This document shows, piece by piece, positions 8,147 to 15,992 of a stretch of 50,487 nt of DNA (within the stretch, counting starts at the first letter, position 1; each line of letters starts with the position of its first letter). The position numbers and the translations under genes are program-made. The DNA lies in assembly GCA_020638905.1 (NCBI GenBank), contig JACKHP010000030.1, forward strand, positions 1 to 50,487, read 5' to 3'. The DNA comes from Planctomycetota bacterium (lineage in GTDB: Bacteria; Planctomycetota; B15-G4). Under the pieces are notes generated by a model. It was not told the origin of the DNA. It was given only the letters and a program-made list of their open reading frames with translations, and did no database searches.

Positions 8147-8992
8147 TCAGGCGTGCGGCAGGAACGCGTCGAGCTCGTCGACCACGAGCTCGAGCGGCTT
8201 CGTCCAGCCCAGCCAGGGATGCTTGGCGCCGAAGGTGTGGTCGCCGCCCTCGACGTCGACGAGCTGCGCGCCGCCGATCCACGACGCGAGCGCCTCGGCC
8301 TCGAGGTGCAGCACGGTCTGGTCGTCGACGCCCGCGAGCACGAGCGTCGGGACGCGCACGCGCCGCGCCGCCGCGCCGACGTCGATGCGCGCGAGGTCGT
8401 CGAACCACGCCCGTCCGAGCGGCATGACCTGACCGGTGCGCGCGTTCTTGATCGGCACCTCGCCGGTCTCCTCGAGCAGCGCCAGGCCCTCGGGCGGCAC
8501 GCGCTCGAAGTGCGAGACCGCGTTGAGCAGCCCGAGCGAGCGGATGCGCTCGTCGTCGGCCGCGCGCAGCACGCCGATGCCGCCGCCCATCGAGTGTCCC
8601 ACGACGTGGAAGCCGCCGTCGGGCGCGAGGCCCGAGAGCGGCATCTCGCGCGCGTCGTCGAGGGCCTGCAGCACGAAGCCCAGGTCTTCGACCGCGCGCG
8701 ACACGGTCTGCTCGCGGAACAGGTCGAGCCGCGTGAACTCGCCGTCGACGTCGCCGATGCCGTTGTGGCTGAAGTCGAAGGTGGCCACGGCCCGTCCGCC
8801 GACGGCCAGCCGGCGCGCCAGGTGCGGGAACATGCCCCACGTGCGGAAGCCCTTGAAGCCGTGGCAGATCACGACCACCGGCGCACGCACCGCCGGGTCA
8901 CCCGGCTGGACGACGTCGAGCCGCATCGTCGCGCCGTCCGCGCAGCGCAGGGTCGCGTTCTGCTCGCGCAGCGGCGTGGTCTCGAAGCTCAT
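8147..8992 (-). CDS. Alpha/beta hydrolase (serine esterase/lipase-like)
   Basis: A 281-residue cytoplasmic protein from ATG 8992; the frame upstream runs into the hexanucleotide repeat and is not coding. The fold's landmarks are in order: an oxyanion segment 'VVICHGFKGF' (about 40-49), the nucleophile elbow GHSMGG with Ser134, the acid in 'LAGVDDQTV' (Asp223 or Asp224), and the catalytic His in 'GGDHTFG' (His252). No signal peptide is present. The HGFKGF motif and length are typical of small acyl esterases of the dienelactone-hydrolase/BAAT-like groups; the substrate is unknown. It is divergent from the GH29 lipoprotein gene, with the repeat tract between their promoters. Confidence 0.85.
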   Translation of the reverse strand: MSFETTPLREQNATLRCADGATMRLDVVQPGDPAVRAPVVVICHGFKGFRTWGMFPHLARRLAVGGRAVATFDFSHNGIGDVDGEFTRLDLFREQTVSRAVEDLGFVLQALDDAREMPLSGLAPDGGFHVVGHSMGGGIGVLRAADDERIRSLGLLNAVSHFERVPPEGLALLEETGEVPIKNARTGQVMPLGRAWFDDLARIDVGAAARRVRVPTLVLAGVDDQTVLHLEAEALASWIGGAQLVDVEGGDHTFGAKHPWLGWTKPLELVVDELDAFLPHA

Positions 8993-9054
8993 GCGGGGGT
9001 TCCGGGGGACGGGTGCGGGATCGATGCGCGACGCCACGCGGCGCGCGCCGTCCG

Positions 9055-9060
9055 AGGATA
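9055..9060 (-). promoter_or_regulatory. Candidate -10 element TATCCT of the hydrolase gene
   Basis: On the minus strand, TATCCT lies 62 bp upstream of the ATG at 8992 and about 33 bp from the near edge of the hexanucleotide repeat, so the repeat would occupy the -35 and upstream region of this promoter. Confidence 0.4.
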
Positions 9061-9092
9061 CGCAAGCGCGCGCGACGCCGGGAGCGCGCTTC

Positions 9093-9230
9093 GGGATCGG
9101 GATCGGGATCGGGATCGGGATCGGGATCGGGATCGGGATCGGGATCGGCTTCGGCTTCGGCTTCGGCTTCGGCTTCGGCTTCGGCTTCGGCTTCGGCTTC
9201 GGCTTCGGCTTCGGCTTCGGCTTCGGCTTC
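9093..9230 (+). repeat. 138-bp compound hexanucleotide repeat (GGGATC)9(GGCTTC)14
   Basis: Nine perfect GGGATC units (9093-9146) are followed without interruption by fourteen perfect GGCTTC units (9147-9230). The tract lies between two divergent promoters, for the hydrolase and the GH29 lipoprotein. All six frames are open through it, giving spurious Gly-Ser/Ala-Ser or Pro-Lys type peptides; the lipobox start at 9292 shows it is not translated. The first block carries a GATC site every 6 bp. Confidence 0.95.
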
Positions 9231-9259
9231 GAACACTTCGGCGCTCGCCGTGCGTCGAC

Positions 9260-9265
9260 TATCGT
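9260..9265 (+). promoter_or_regulatory. Candidate -10 element TATCGT of the GH29 gene
   Basis: TATCGT lies 26 bp before the ATG at 9292 and 29 bp after the last repeat unit, so the repeat ends near the expected -35/upstream element. Confidence 0.5.
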
Positions 9266-9291
9266 GGGCCCTCCCCCACGGAGCCGACGCG

Positions 9292-11646
9292 ATGGCACGC
9301 CGCACCTCGGAGTCCGCACCGCGTGCGCGGCGCCTCGCGCTGCGTGCGCCGCTGCTCGCCGCGGCGCTCGCGCTGGCCTGCTCGTCCCCCACCGACGTGA
9401 CGCACCCCGCCGCGGCCGGTTCCTCGACAGGCGACGACGCGGTGGCGACGAGTCCGGGCACCCCGTCCGCGGCCGGGGCTCCGTCCCCCACGCTCGACGC
9501 CGCACTGATCGGCGCGGACGCACTCTCCCGCTCGACCGCGGTGCGCGCGCCGGCGCCGCCGCTGCCGATCGCGCCCCTGCCCTCGCTGCAGCAGCTCGCG
9601 TGGCACGAGCGTCCGTTCTACGGCTTCGTGCACTTCGGTCCGAACACGTTCACCGGCGTCGAATGGGGTCACGGCGACGAAGACCCGGACGTGTTCCGTC
9701 CCACCCAGCTCGACTGCCGGCAGTGGGCGCGCGTGGCGAAGGAGGTCGGCATGGCCGGCCTGATCATCACCGCCAAGCATCACGACGGCTTCTGCCTGTG
9801 GCCCTCGGCCGACTCGCAGCACACGGTCGCGCAGAGCGGCTGGCGCGACGGACACGGCGACGTGCTGCGCGAGCTGTCCGACGCGTGCCGCGCCGAGGGC
9901 ATCGGCTTCGGCGTCTACCTCTCGCCCTGGGACAGGCACGATCCGCGCTACGGCACGCCCGAGTACAACCGCTTCTTCGCGCGCCAGCTCGAGGACGTGC
10001 TCGCCAGCTACGGTCCGTGCTTCGAGGTCTGGTTCGACGGCGCGAACGGCGAAGGTCCCGACGGACGCAGGCAGGAGTACGACTGGCCGCTCTTCCGGCG
10101 CACGGTGCGCAAGGGGGCGCCCGACGCGGTGATCTTCAGCGACGCGGGACCCGACGTGCGCTGGGTCGGCAACGAGCGCGGCGTGGGCGGCGAGACCGAC
10201 TGGGCCATGCTGCGCCGCGACGAGTTCTTCCCCGGCACGCCGCGCTCCGACGAGCTCACCGAGGGCCACCGCGACGGGACGCACTGGGTGCCGGCCGAGG
10301 CCGACGTCTCGATCCGTCCAGGATGGTTCTACACAGCCGACGACGACGCACGTGTCAAGACGCCCGAGCAGCTCTTCGCGCTCTGGTTCGCCTCGATCGG
10401 ACGCGGCACGTCGCTGCTGCTCAACGTCCCGCCCGACACGCGCGGGCTGTGGGCCGACCCCGATGTCGCGAGCCTGCGCGGCCTGAAGCGGCTCGTCGAC
10501 GCGACCTTCGACCGCGACCGCGCCCGCGGCGCGCAGGTGTCCGCCTCGAACGTGCGCGGGATGCACGCGGCGTTCTCGCCCGGGCTCGTGGTCGACGGCG
10601 ATCCCGAGTCGGCCTGGGCCGCGGACGACGGCGTCGAGGCGGCCGTGCTCGAGCTCGACCTGCAGCGCCTCGTGACGTTCGACGTCGTCGAGCTGCGCGA
10701 GCCGATCGCCCTCGGCCAGCGCATCGCGCGCTTCGGTGTCGAGGCCGAGGTCGTCGATCCCGAGCACGCGTACGATCCCGTCGACCCGTCCCGCCCCGCC
10801 GTGTGGACGACGCTGTGCGAAGGCACCACGATCGGCGTGCGACGCATCCTGCGCGTGCCGCCCGTGCGCACGCGGCGCGTGCGCGTGCACCTGCTCGAGG
10901 CGCGCGCGACGCCGATGCTGTCGGAGGTCTCGCTCTGGCTCGCGCCGCCCGACGTGCGCATCGATCCGCCCGGTGGCGGCTTCGTGGGCGCGACCGACGT
11001 GACGCTGGGCTGCGACGTCCCCGGGTCGATCGTCGTCTACACGCTCGACGGCAGCGAGCCCGACGAGGAGTCGTCCGTCGCCTCGGGACCGGTGCGCATC
11101 GACCACTCGTGCACGCTGCGCGCGCGCGCCTTCGCCGACGGCAAGGCGACGGTGTTCGCCGCCGAGGCCGCGTACACCGCCGTCCCGGCGAGCGCGCTGC
11201 ACGCGCCGGTGACGTTCGTGCGCGCGCCCGATCCCGGCCTGCGCGTCGAGATCTTCGAGGGACGCTTCGAGGCGCTCGACGCGATGCTCGCGAGCGAGCC
11301 GGTCTCGCGCGGCGGCGCGCGCGGCGTCGATCCGTCCGCCGCCCCGCGCGCCGAGGACGTGGGCCTGCGCTTCTCCGGCGTGCTGACCGTCCCGCGCGAC
11401 GGCGTCTTCCGCTTCACGCTCGCGTCCGACGACGGCAGCCGCCTGCGCGTGGCCGGCGAGACGGTCGTCGACCTCGACGGCCTGCACGGCATGTCCGTGA
11501 AGTCCGGCGAGATCGCGCTGCGCGCGGGATGGCACGAGATCGAGGTCGACTGGTTCAACGCGTCCGGTGGTGCGGGACTCGCCCTGAGCTGGTCGGGTCC
11601 GGGAGTCGCGGCGGGTCCCGTGCCGGCGGAGGCGTTCGCGCACTGA
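9292..11646 (+). CDS. Lipoprotein alpha-L-fucosidase (GH29) with discoidin-like, chitobiase C-terminal-like and PA14 domains
   Basis: A 784-residue lipoprotein from ATG 9292; the lipobox 'LALAC' places the lipidated Cys at residue 30. A low-complexity linker (31-95) leads to the GH29 catalytic barrel: 'YGFVHFGPNTFTG' near 110, 'TAKHHDGFCLWPS' near 160, and 'FEVWFDG' with the likely nucleophile Asp249. Downstream are an F5/8 (discoidin)-like region (~415-555), a chitobiase C-terminal-type domain with 'VVYTLDGSEPDEESS' (~560-640) and a PA14 domain (~645-784) containing 'FRFTLASDDGSRLRV'. The enzyme probably removes terminal fucose from polysaccharide at the cell surface, with the accessory domains binding glycans. 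Its promoter region carries the hexanucleotide repeat. The C-terminal domain boundaries are estimates. Confidence 0.88.
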   Translation: MARRTSESAPRARRLALRAPLLAAALALACSSPTDVTHPAAAGSSTGDDAVATSPGTPSAAGAPSPTLDAALIGADALSRSTAVRAPAPPLPIAPLPSLQQLAWHERPFYGFVHFGPNTFTGVEWGHGDEDPDVFRPTQLDCRQWARVAKEVGMAGLIITAKHHDGFCLWPSADSQHTVAQSGWRDGHGDVLRELSDACRAEGIGFGVYLSPWDRHDPRYGTPEYNRFFARQLEDVLASYGPCFEVWFDGANGEGPDGRRQEYDWPLFRRTVRKGAPDAVIFSDAGPDVRWVGNERGVGGETDWAMLRRDEFFPGTPRSDELTEGHRDGTHWVPAEADVSIRPGWFYTADDDARVKTPEQLFALWFASIGRGTSLLLNVPPDTRGLWADPDVASLRGLKRLVDATFDRDRARGAQVSASNVRGMHAAFSPGLVVDGDPESAWAADDGVEAAVLELDLQRLVTFDVVELREPIALGQRIARFGVEAEVVDPEHAYDPVDPSRPAVWTTLCEGTTIGVRRILRVPPVRTRRVRVHLLEARATPMLSEVSLWLAPPDVRIDPPGGGFVGATDVTLGCDVPGSIVVYTLDGSEPDEESSVASGPVRIDHSCTLRARAFADGKATVFAAEAAYTAVPASALHAPVTFVRAPDPGLRVEIFEGRFEALDAMLASEPVSRGGARGVDPSAAPRAEDVGLRFSGVLTVPRDGVFRFTLASDDGSRLRVAGETVVDLDGLHGMSVKSGEIALRAGWHEIEVDWFNASGGAGLALSWSGPGVAAGPVPAEAFAH

Positions 11647-11677
11647 GCGCGCGGGGCCCTTTCCGACGGACGCGTGC

Positions 11678-11683
11678 TAGGCT
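11678..11683 (+). promoter_or_regulatory. Candidate -10 element TAGGCT
   Basis: GCTAGGCTGG contains TAGGCT, 61 bp upstream of the ATG at 11745, in the 98-bp gap after the fucosidase stop codon. Confidence 0.45.
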
Positions 11684-11744
11684 GGCTCTCCGGCCGGACG
11701 CTCGTCGTCCGGTCCACAGCGTCCCGCTCCGGCAAGGAGGCGCC

Positions 11745-14279
11745 ATGCCGACAGTCCGCGCGTTCGTGCTGCTCAGCCTCCTCGCCGCGCCGCTCGCCGC
11801 GAACGACGCCTTCGAGGTCACGACGCCCGGCAAGCCCGGTACCGGCGGCGTCGTCCCCACCTGGACGGGCGTCGGCCTCGGCACGCCGGGCTCGCTCTTC
11901 AACGCGCTCACGCTCGACGACGCGCTGCCCGGCGCGCCGGTGCTGCTCGTGCTCGGGCCCTCCGCGCTCGCCGCGCCGTTCAAGGGCGGCATCCTCGGGC
12001 CGCTGCCGCTCGTGATCGTGTCGGGTGTGACGACCGACGCGGGCGGCCGCTTCGTGCTTCCGTACGCGCTGCCGTCCGACGTGAGCGTCGGCTACGAGTT
12101 CCACTCGCAGGTGTGGATCGTCGACCCGGGCGCGTGGCTCGGACTGTCCGCGTCGAACACGCTGCGCGCGACGGTGCTCGCGCCGCGTCCGACGGGGCTG
12201 TGGTTTCCGGCGCAGAGCTTCCCCACCCCCACCGGACCCGCCGCCGCGACCTTCCACGACATGGACGCCGACGGCCTGCTCGACCTCCTGGCCGTCGACG
12301 ACATCACGAGCGAGCTCTCGCTCTGGCCCGGCCTCGGCGACGGGACGTTCGGCGCGGCGCAGGTCACGCCCGACCTGGGCGTCCTCCTTCCCTCGGCCCT
12401 GGCCGTCGGCGACCTCGACGCCGACGGCTTCGCCGACGCCGCCATCACGAACTTCGGTACGGGCGAGGTGCTCGTCGCGCTCACCGGAGGTACGCCGCTC
12501 CCGACGCTCGTCCAGACGCCGCTGCCGTGCGGCTCGCATCCGCGCGACGTCGCGCTCGTCGACCTCGACGACGACGGAGCGCTCGACCTGCTCGTGACCG
12601 GCACCGACGACAACAGCGTGCGCCTCTGGATCGGCGCGGGCGACGGCTCGTTCGGCGCGCCGCAGGCCTTCGGCGCGGGACTCTCGCCGGTCATGGCGCG
12701 CGCGGACGACCTCGACCTCGACGGCGACCTCGACCTCGTCGTGACGTCCGCCGGTTCGAACGCGGTGTACGCCTTCCCCGGCGTCGGCGACGGGACGTTC
12801 GGCACGCCGCGGGTCCGCGCGCTCTCGGGTGCACCGGGCGCCTTCGCGCTGGCCGACCTCGACGCCGACGGCGCGCCCGACCTGTTGGTGAGCCGATTGT
12901 CGCTCGACGTCGCGGCCGTGCTGCTCGGCAACGGCGACCTCACCTTCGGCGCCGCCGCGAACCACCCCACCGGCGACGGGCCGCAGGGTGTCGCCGCGGC
13001 CGATCTCGACGGCGACGGCGACCTCGACCTGGCCGTCGGCGCCTTCTACGACGACGTCGTGACGCTGCTCGCGGGCGAGGGCGACGGCACGTTCGCGTCG
13101 GCCGGCGCGCTCACGACCGGCGACAAGCCCCTGCTGCCGTTCGCCGCCGACCTCGACGGCGACGGACGCGCCGAACTCGCCGTGAGCCACGGCACCGTCG
13201 ACGACGTCGAACTCTTCCGCGTCGGCCCGGGCCTGTTCCCCGAGGGCCTCGCCACGTACCCCACCGGACAGAACGTCGTCGGCGTCGTGCTGCACGACCT
13301 CGACGCCGACGGACACCTCGACGCGGTGGCCACATGCTACGGCGACCAGCGCGTCGACATCCTGCTCGGCACCGGCGACGGCACGCTCGCCGCCCCCGCG
13401 AGCATCCCCGTGGGACCCATCCCCGCGCACACCGCGGTGGCCGACCTGACCGGCGACGGCGTGGCCGACCTGGCCGTCGTCGACCGCTTCGACGACACCC
13501 TGCGCGCGCTGGTCGGTCAGGGTGACGCGACCTTCGCCGCGCTCGCGCCGCTCGTCCTGCCGCACCACCCGTACTGGGTGGAGGCCGCCGACCTCGACGG
13601 CGACGGCGTGCGCGACCTGGTGACCGCGAACACGAACGCGTTCGACGTGTCGGTCCTGCAGGGTCAGGGCGACGGCACCTTCGTCGACCTCGGCGAGCTG
13701 CACGTGGGCAACGGTCCCGTGACCGTGCTCGTCGGCGACCTCACGCAGGACGGGCGAGCCGACCTGGTCACCGCCAACGCCTCGAGCAAGAACCTCTCGG
13801 TGCTCGTGCAGGCCCCCGACGGCAGCTTCCTCACGGCGCAGTCGGTCGCCGCGGGCTCCTTCCTCTCGTGCGCGACCTGGGGCGACCTCGACGCCGACGG
13901 CGACCTCGACGTGGTCGTCGGCCTGTACCCCGACCATCGCGTGTCGGTGCTGCGCGGGCAGGGCGACGGCACGTTCGGCGCGCCGGTCTTCTTCGAGGCG
14001 GGCAGTGGTCCGCGCTCGCTGGCACTCGGCGACCTCGACGTCGACGGACGGCTCGACCTCGTCGTCGGGAACGAGGACGCCCCCGGCGTCTCGGTGCTGC
14101 GCGGGCAGGGCGACCTGACCTTCGAGGCGCCGGCGCGCTTCGCGTCCTGGGCCACGCCCGAGGCCGTGGCGCTCGGCGACCTCGACGAGGACGGCCTGCT
14201 CGACGTGGTGACCGCGAACCAGTACGCCGAGCACCTCGCCGTGCTGCGCAACCGGCTGCTCGACGACGACGGGCGCTGA
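11745..14279 (+). CDS. Secreted VCBS/FG-GAP protein (14 repeats) with N-terminal FKGG/SNA domain
   Basis: An 844-residue protein from ATG 11745, preceded by AAGGAGG. The signal peptide is short (MPTVRAFVLLSLLAAPLAAN). Unusually, the shared module comes first (~20-145): 'LAAPFKGGILGPLPL', then 'QVWIVDPGAWLGLSASNTLR'. The remainder is about fourteen VCBS-type repeats of 45-50 residues with motifs such as 'DLDADGFADAAITN', 'DLDGDGDLDLAVGAF' and 'DLDEDGLLDVVTANQ', each followed by a Gly-rich 'GDGTF' turn, consistent with two calcium-binding seven-bladed propellers. Likely a surface or secreted binding protein; no enzyme motif is seen. It follows the fucosidase with its own promoter-like hexamer. 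Confidence 0.85.
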   Translation: MPTVRAFVLLSLLAAPLAANDAFEVTTPGKPGTGGVVPTWTGVGLGTPGSLFNALTLDDALPGAPVLLVLGPSALAAPFKGGILGPLPLVIVSGVTTDAGGRFVLPYALPSDVSVGYEFHSQVWIVDPGAWLGLSASNTLRATVLAPRPTGLWFPAQSFPTPTGPAAATFHDMDADGLLDLLAVDDITSELSLWPGLGDGTFGAAQVTPDLGVLLPSALAVGDLDADGFADAAITNFGTGEVLVALTGGTPLPTLVQTPLPCGSHPRDVALVDLDDDGALDLLVTGTDDNSVRLWIGAGDGSFGAPQAFGAGLSPVMARADDLDLDGDLDLVVTSAGSNAVYAFPGVGDGTFGTPRVRALSGAPGAFALADLDADGAPDLLVSRLSLDVAAVLLGNGDLTFGAAANHPTGDGPQGVAAADLDGDGDLDLAVGAFYDDVVTLLAGEGDGTFASAGALTTGDKPLLPFAADLDGDGRAELAVSHGTVDDVELFRVGPGLFPEGLATYPTGQNVVGVVLHDLDADGHLDAVATCYGDQRVDILLGTGDGTLAAPASIPVGPIPAHTAVADLTGDGVADLAVVDRFDDTLRALVGQGDATFAALAPLVLPHHPYWVEAADLDGDGVRDLVTANTNAFDVSVLQGQGDGTFVDLGELHVGNGPVTVLVGDLTQDGRADLVTANASSKNLSVLVQAPDGSFLTAQSVAAGSFLSCATWGDLDADGDLDVVVGLYPDHRVSVLRGQGDGTFGAPVFFEAGSGPRSLALGDLDVDGRLDLVVGNEDAPGVSVLRGQGDLTFEAPARFASWATPEAVALGDLDEDGLLDVVTANQYAEHLAVLRNRLLDDDGR

Positions 14280-14284
14280 AGGTC

Positions 14285-14303
14285 GGCGCCGAAGGTCGGC
14301 GCC
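14285..14303. terminator. Candidate hairpin terminator in a 13-bp tandem repeat
   Basis: GGCGCC (14285-14290) and GGCGCC (14298-14303) pair around a 7-nt loop. They belong to two tandem copies of AAGGTCGGCGCCG (14279-14304), which begin at the last base of the VCBS stop codon. The next gene is convergent. Confidence 0.4.
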
Positions 14304-14333
14304 GAAGCGTCCGGCCCGTCCGTCCCCCGCCGC

Positions 14334-14828
14334 TCAGTCGCCGGACGAGAACACGCGCACGCCGTCGACGCGCTCGCAGCGCAACACGTACGCGTCGAAC
14401 GGCCAGCCCCGGTGCTCCGCGTGCTTGAACTCAGGCGCGGCGTCCACGTCGAGCCGCTCGCACACGGCGCGGAAGTCGGCCTCCTCGAGGCGCGCGGCGA
14501 GTTCGAGCGCCGCGAAGCCGAGCGCGAGGCCGCACAGCGCGACGCGCAGCACGACGCGCCGCGGCAGTCCCAGTCCCACGGCGAAGGCCACCGGGACGAG
14601 CAGCACGAGCGACGTGCCCGCGCTCGCGACCCACGGCCCGATGCGGGGCGCGAACTGCGCCATGCGCAGCAGCCCGAAGGCCCCGAACGCGGCCGCCGCG
14701 AGGAGCGCGATGCGGGCCAGGAGCGTGCGCAGGGAGGCGTCGGGCGCGGGTTCGTCGACGGACTCGGACTCGGGTGCGGCGTGGCGCGGTGTGTCGTCCA
14801 GGAGTTGCTCGTCGAGATCGCTCGCCAC
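14334..14828 (-). CDS. Hypothetical integral membrane protein
   Basis: A 164-residue protein from a GTG at 14828, chosen because GGGAGG lies about 5 nt upstream. Residues 1-32 are acidic and probably cytoplasmic. Three hydrophobic segments follow at about 36-54, 65-86 and 91-110. The last ~50 residues are soluble with two Cys ('FRAVCERLDVDAAPEF', 'AYVLRCERVDG'). No family is recognised. A TATCGT hexamer upstream suggests its own promoter. It is the 3'-most gene of a minus-strand group that includes a carboxypeptidase-regulatory-like protein and a FAD oxidoreductase. Confidence 0.6.
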   Translation of the reverse strand: MASDLDEQLLDDTPRHAAPESESVDEPAPDASLRTLLARIALLAAAAFGAFGLLRMAQFAPRIGPWVASAGTSLVLLVPVAFAVGLGLPRRVVLRVALCGLALGFAALELAARLEEADFRAVCERLDVDAAPEFKHAEHRGWPFDAYVLRCERVDGVRVFSSGD

Positions 14829-14870
14829 GCCTGCCTCCCGGCCGGCGGCTCCCCCGCGGCCCCGGCGCGC

Positions 14871-14876
14871 ACGATA
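14871..14876 (-). promoter_or_regulatory. Candidate -10 element TATCGT
   Basis: On the minus strand TATCGT lies 42 bp upstream of the GTG at 14828, between two same-strand genes. Confidence 0.4.
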
Positions 14877-14916
14877 TCACGCGGACGACGTCGTCCCCGC
14901 GGGGCGCTGCCGCGGA

Positions 14917-15861
14917 TCAGCGCGCACCCGCGTCGGTCGAGACGACGTCCTCGAGCACGACCTCGACCGTCGTCCCCTCCTCGTAGTCGTCCGCGACGAC
15001 GAACGCCTGCTCGGCGAGCACGTCGCGTCGCTGCAGCAGACGCGCGAGGTAGCGGCCGGGCAGGCGGTGCTCGAGCACGAAGCTGCCGTCGTCGGCGACG
15101 CGGGCGTGGAGATCCTGTCCAGGACACAGCCCCGGCGGCTCGACCGGGATCACGTCGAGCGCGACCCGATCGGCGTCCGTGACGAGTGCGCGCCATGTCG
15201 GCGGCAGGCACACCGACAGGCGGATGCCGGGCACGACCACGAGCCGCAGCGGCTCGCCGGCGAGCGCGCGCGCGACGTCCTCGTCGGCGACGTGGACGCG
15301 AGGGCCGAGGTGGCGACCCTTGGCGCTCTCGCCGTCCACCATCATCGACGTCTCGCCCTCGGGCAGTCCGCGGAACACGAACGAGCCCGAGACGTCCGTC
15401 GACGCGGACTTGGAAACCGCCATGGTGCGGAGGTCGGACTCCATCACGCGGATGCTCACACGGACGCCCTCGACCGGCACGCCGGACGTGTCCACCACGA
15501 AGCCCGCGACTTCGCGCGGGCCGCTCGTCGGCTCGACGAGGACCTCGACCCGACCCGAGGCGGGCACCTCGACGCGGGACGGTGGCCACGACCACGGCGA
15601 GCCGGCGGTGAAGACCGCTTCGAGACGCGCCTCGCCCGGAGCCAGGCGCCACGAGAGCTCGCGCGTCCCCGCGGGCACGGGGAACGAGCGATTGCGGACC
15701 AGCACGCTCTCCAGCTCGGCCGGGGCCGGGACGCGATCGAAGCGCAGCACGAGTTCGCCCCACGTCGGCACGTTCCAGGTGACACGCGCGGTGGCGGCCG
15801 CGGCCGCGGCCGCGACGGCGACACCGACGATCGCCACACGCCGAGCCGTGCCTGCTGCCAT
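14917..15861 (-). CDS. Membrane-anchored/exported protein with carboxypeptidase regulatory-like domain
   Basis: A 314-residue protein from ATG 15861 with GGAGGAGG 6-9 nt upstream. The N-terminus is a signal sequence or single anchor with a poly-Ala core (AIVGVAVAAAAAAA), part of which is encoded by a hexanucleotide repeat. Residues ~118-195 match the carboxypeptidase regulatory-like beta-sandwich: 'EVAGFVVDTSGVPVEGVRVS', then 'STDVSGSFVFRGLPEGE'. A second sandwich-like segment near 250-300 ('VADDGSFVLEHRLPGRYLAR') resembles another copy. These domains typically act in surface adhesion, transport or stability rather than catalysis. An isolated TAGACT hexamer upstream suggests its own promoter. 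Confidence 0.65.
   Translation of the reverse strand: MAAGTARRVAIVGVAVAAAAAAATARVTWNVPTWGELVLRFDRVPAPAELESVLVRNRSFPVPAGTRELSWRLAPGEARLEAVFTAGSPWSWPPSRVEVPASGRVEVLVEPTSGPREVAGFVVDTSGVPVEGVRVSIRVMESDLRTMAVSKSASTDVSGSFVFRGLPEGETSMMVDGESAKGRHLGPRVHVADEDVARALAGEPLRLVVVPGIRLSVCLPPTWRALVTDADRVALDVIPVEPPGLCPGQDLHARVADDGSFVLEHRLPGRYLARLLQRRDVLAEQAFVVADDYEEGTTVEVVLEDVVSTDAGAR
15794..15814 (-). repeat. (GCGGCC)3.5 hexanucleotide repeat inside a signal sequence
   Basis: Three and a half perfect units encode part of the poly-Ala hydrophobic core of the 14917-15861 product. Slippage by whole units would lengthen or shorten the core in frame. Confidence 0.5.
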
Positions 15862-15891
15862 GCCGCATCCTCCTCCGTCGCCTTGCTCGCG

Positions 15892-15897
15892 AGTCTA
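15892..15897 (-). promoter_or_regulatory. Candidate -10 element TAGACT
   Basis: On the minus strand TAGACT lies 30 bp upstream of the ATG at 15861. A loosely -35-like CTGACT sits about 19 bp further upstream. Confidence 0.45.
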
Positions 15898-15992
15898 GCA
15901 GCCGCCGCGCGATGAGAGTCAGCCGCTGCGAGGGACGTCGCAACGCGACGCCTCCTCGGCGCGCGGCTCCGCACAGCACGCCCACGCCCCCC

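Noticed and set aside
9093..9230. A CRISPR array
   Set aside because: The units are 6 bp with no spacers, and no cas genes are present.
9013..9291. Translation of the hexanucleotide repeat as a Gly-Ser/Ala-Ser linker at the N-terminus of the fucosidase
   Set aside because: The lipoprotein signal with LALAC begins at 9292, and a promoter-like TATCGT lies between the repeat and that start.
8436..14279. A single open frame of nearly 2,000 codons running through the hydrolase, the repeat and the VCBS gene
   Set aside because: High GC content and the hexanucleotide repeat remove stop codons. Only the part from ATG 11745 has an RBS, a signal peptide and recognisable repeats.
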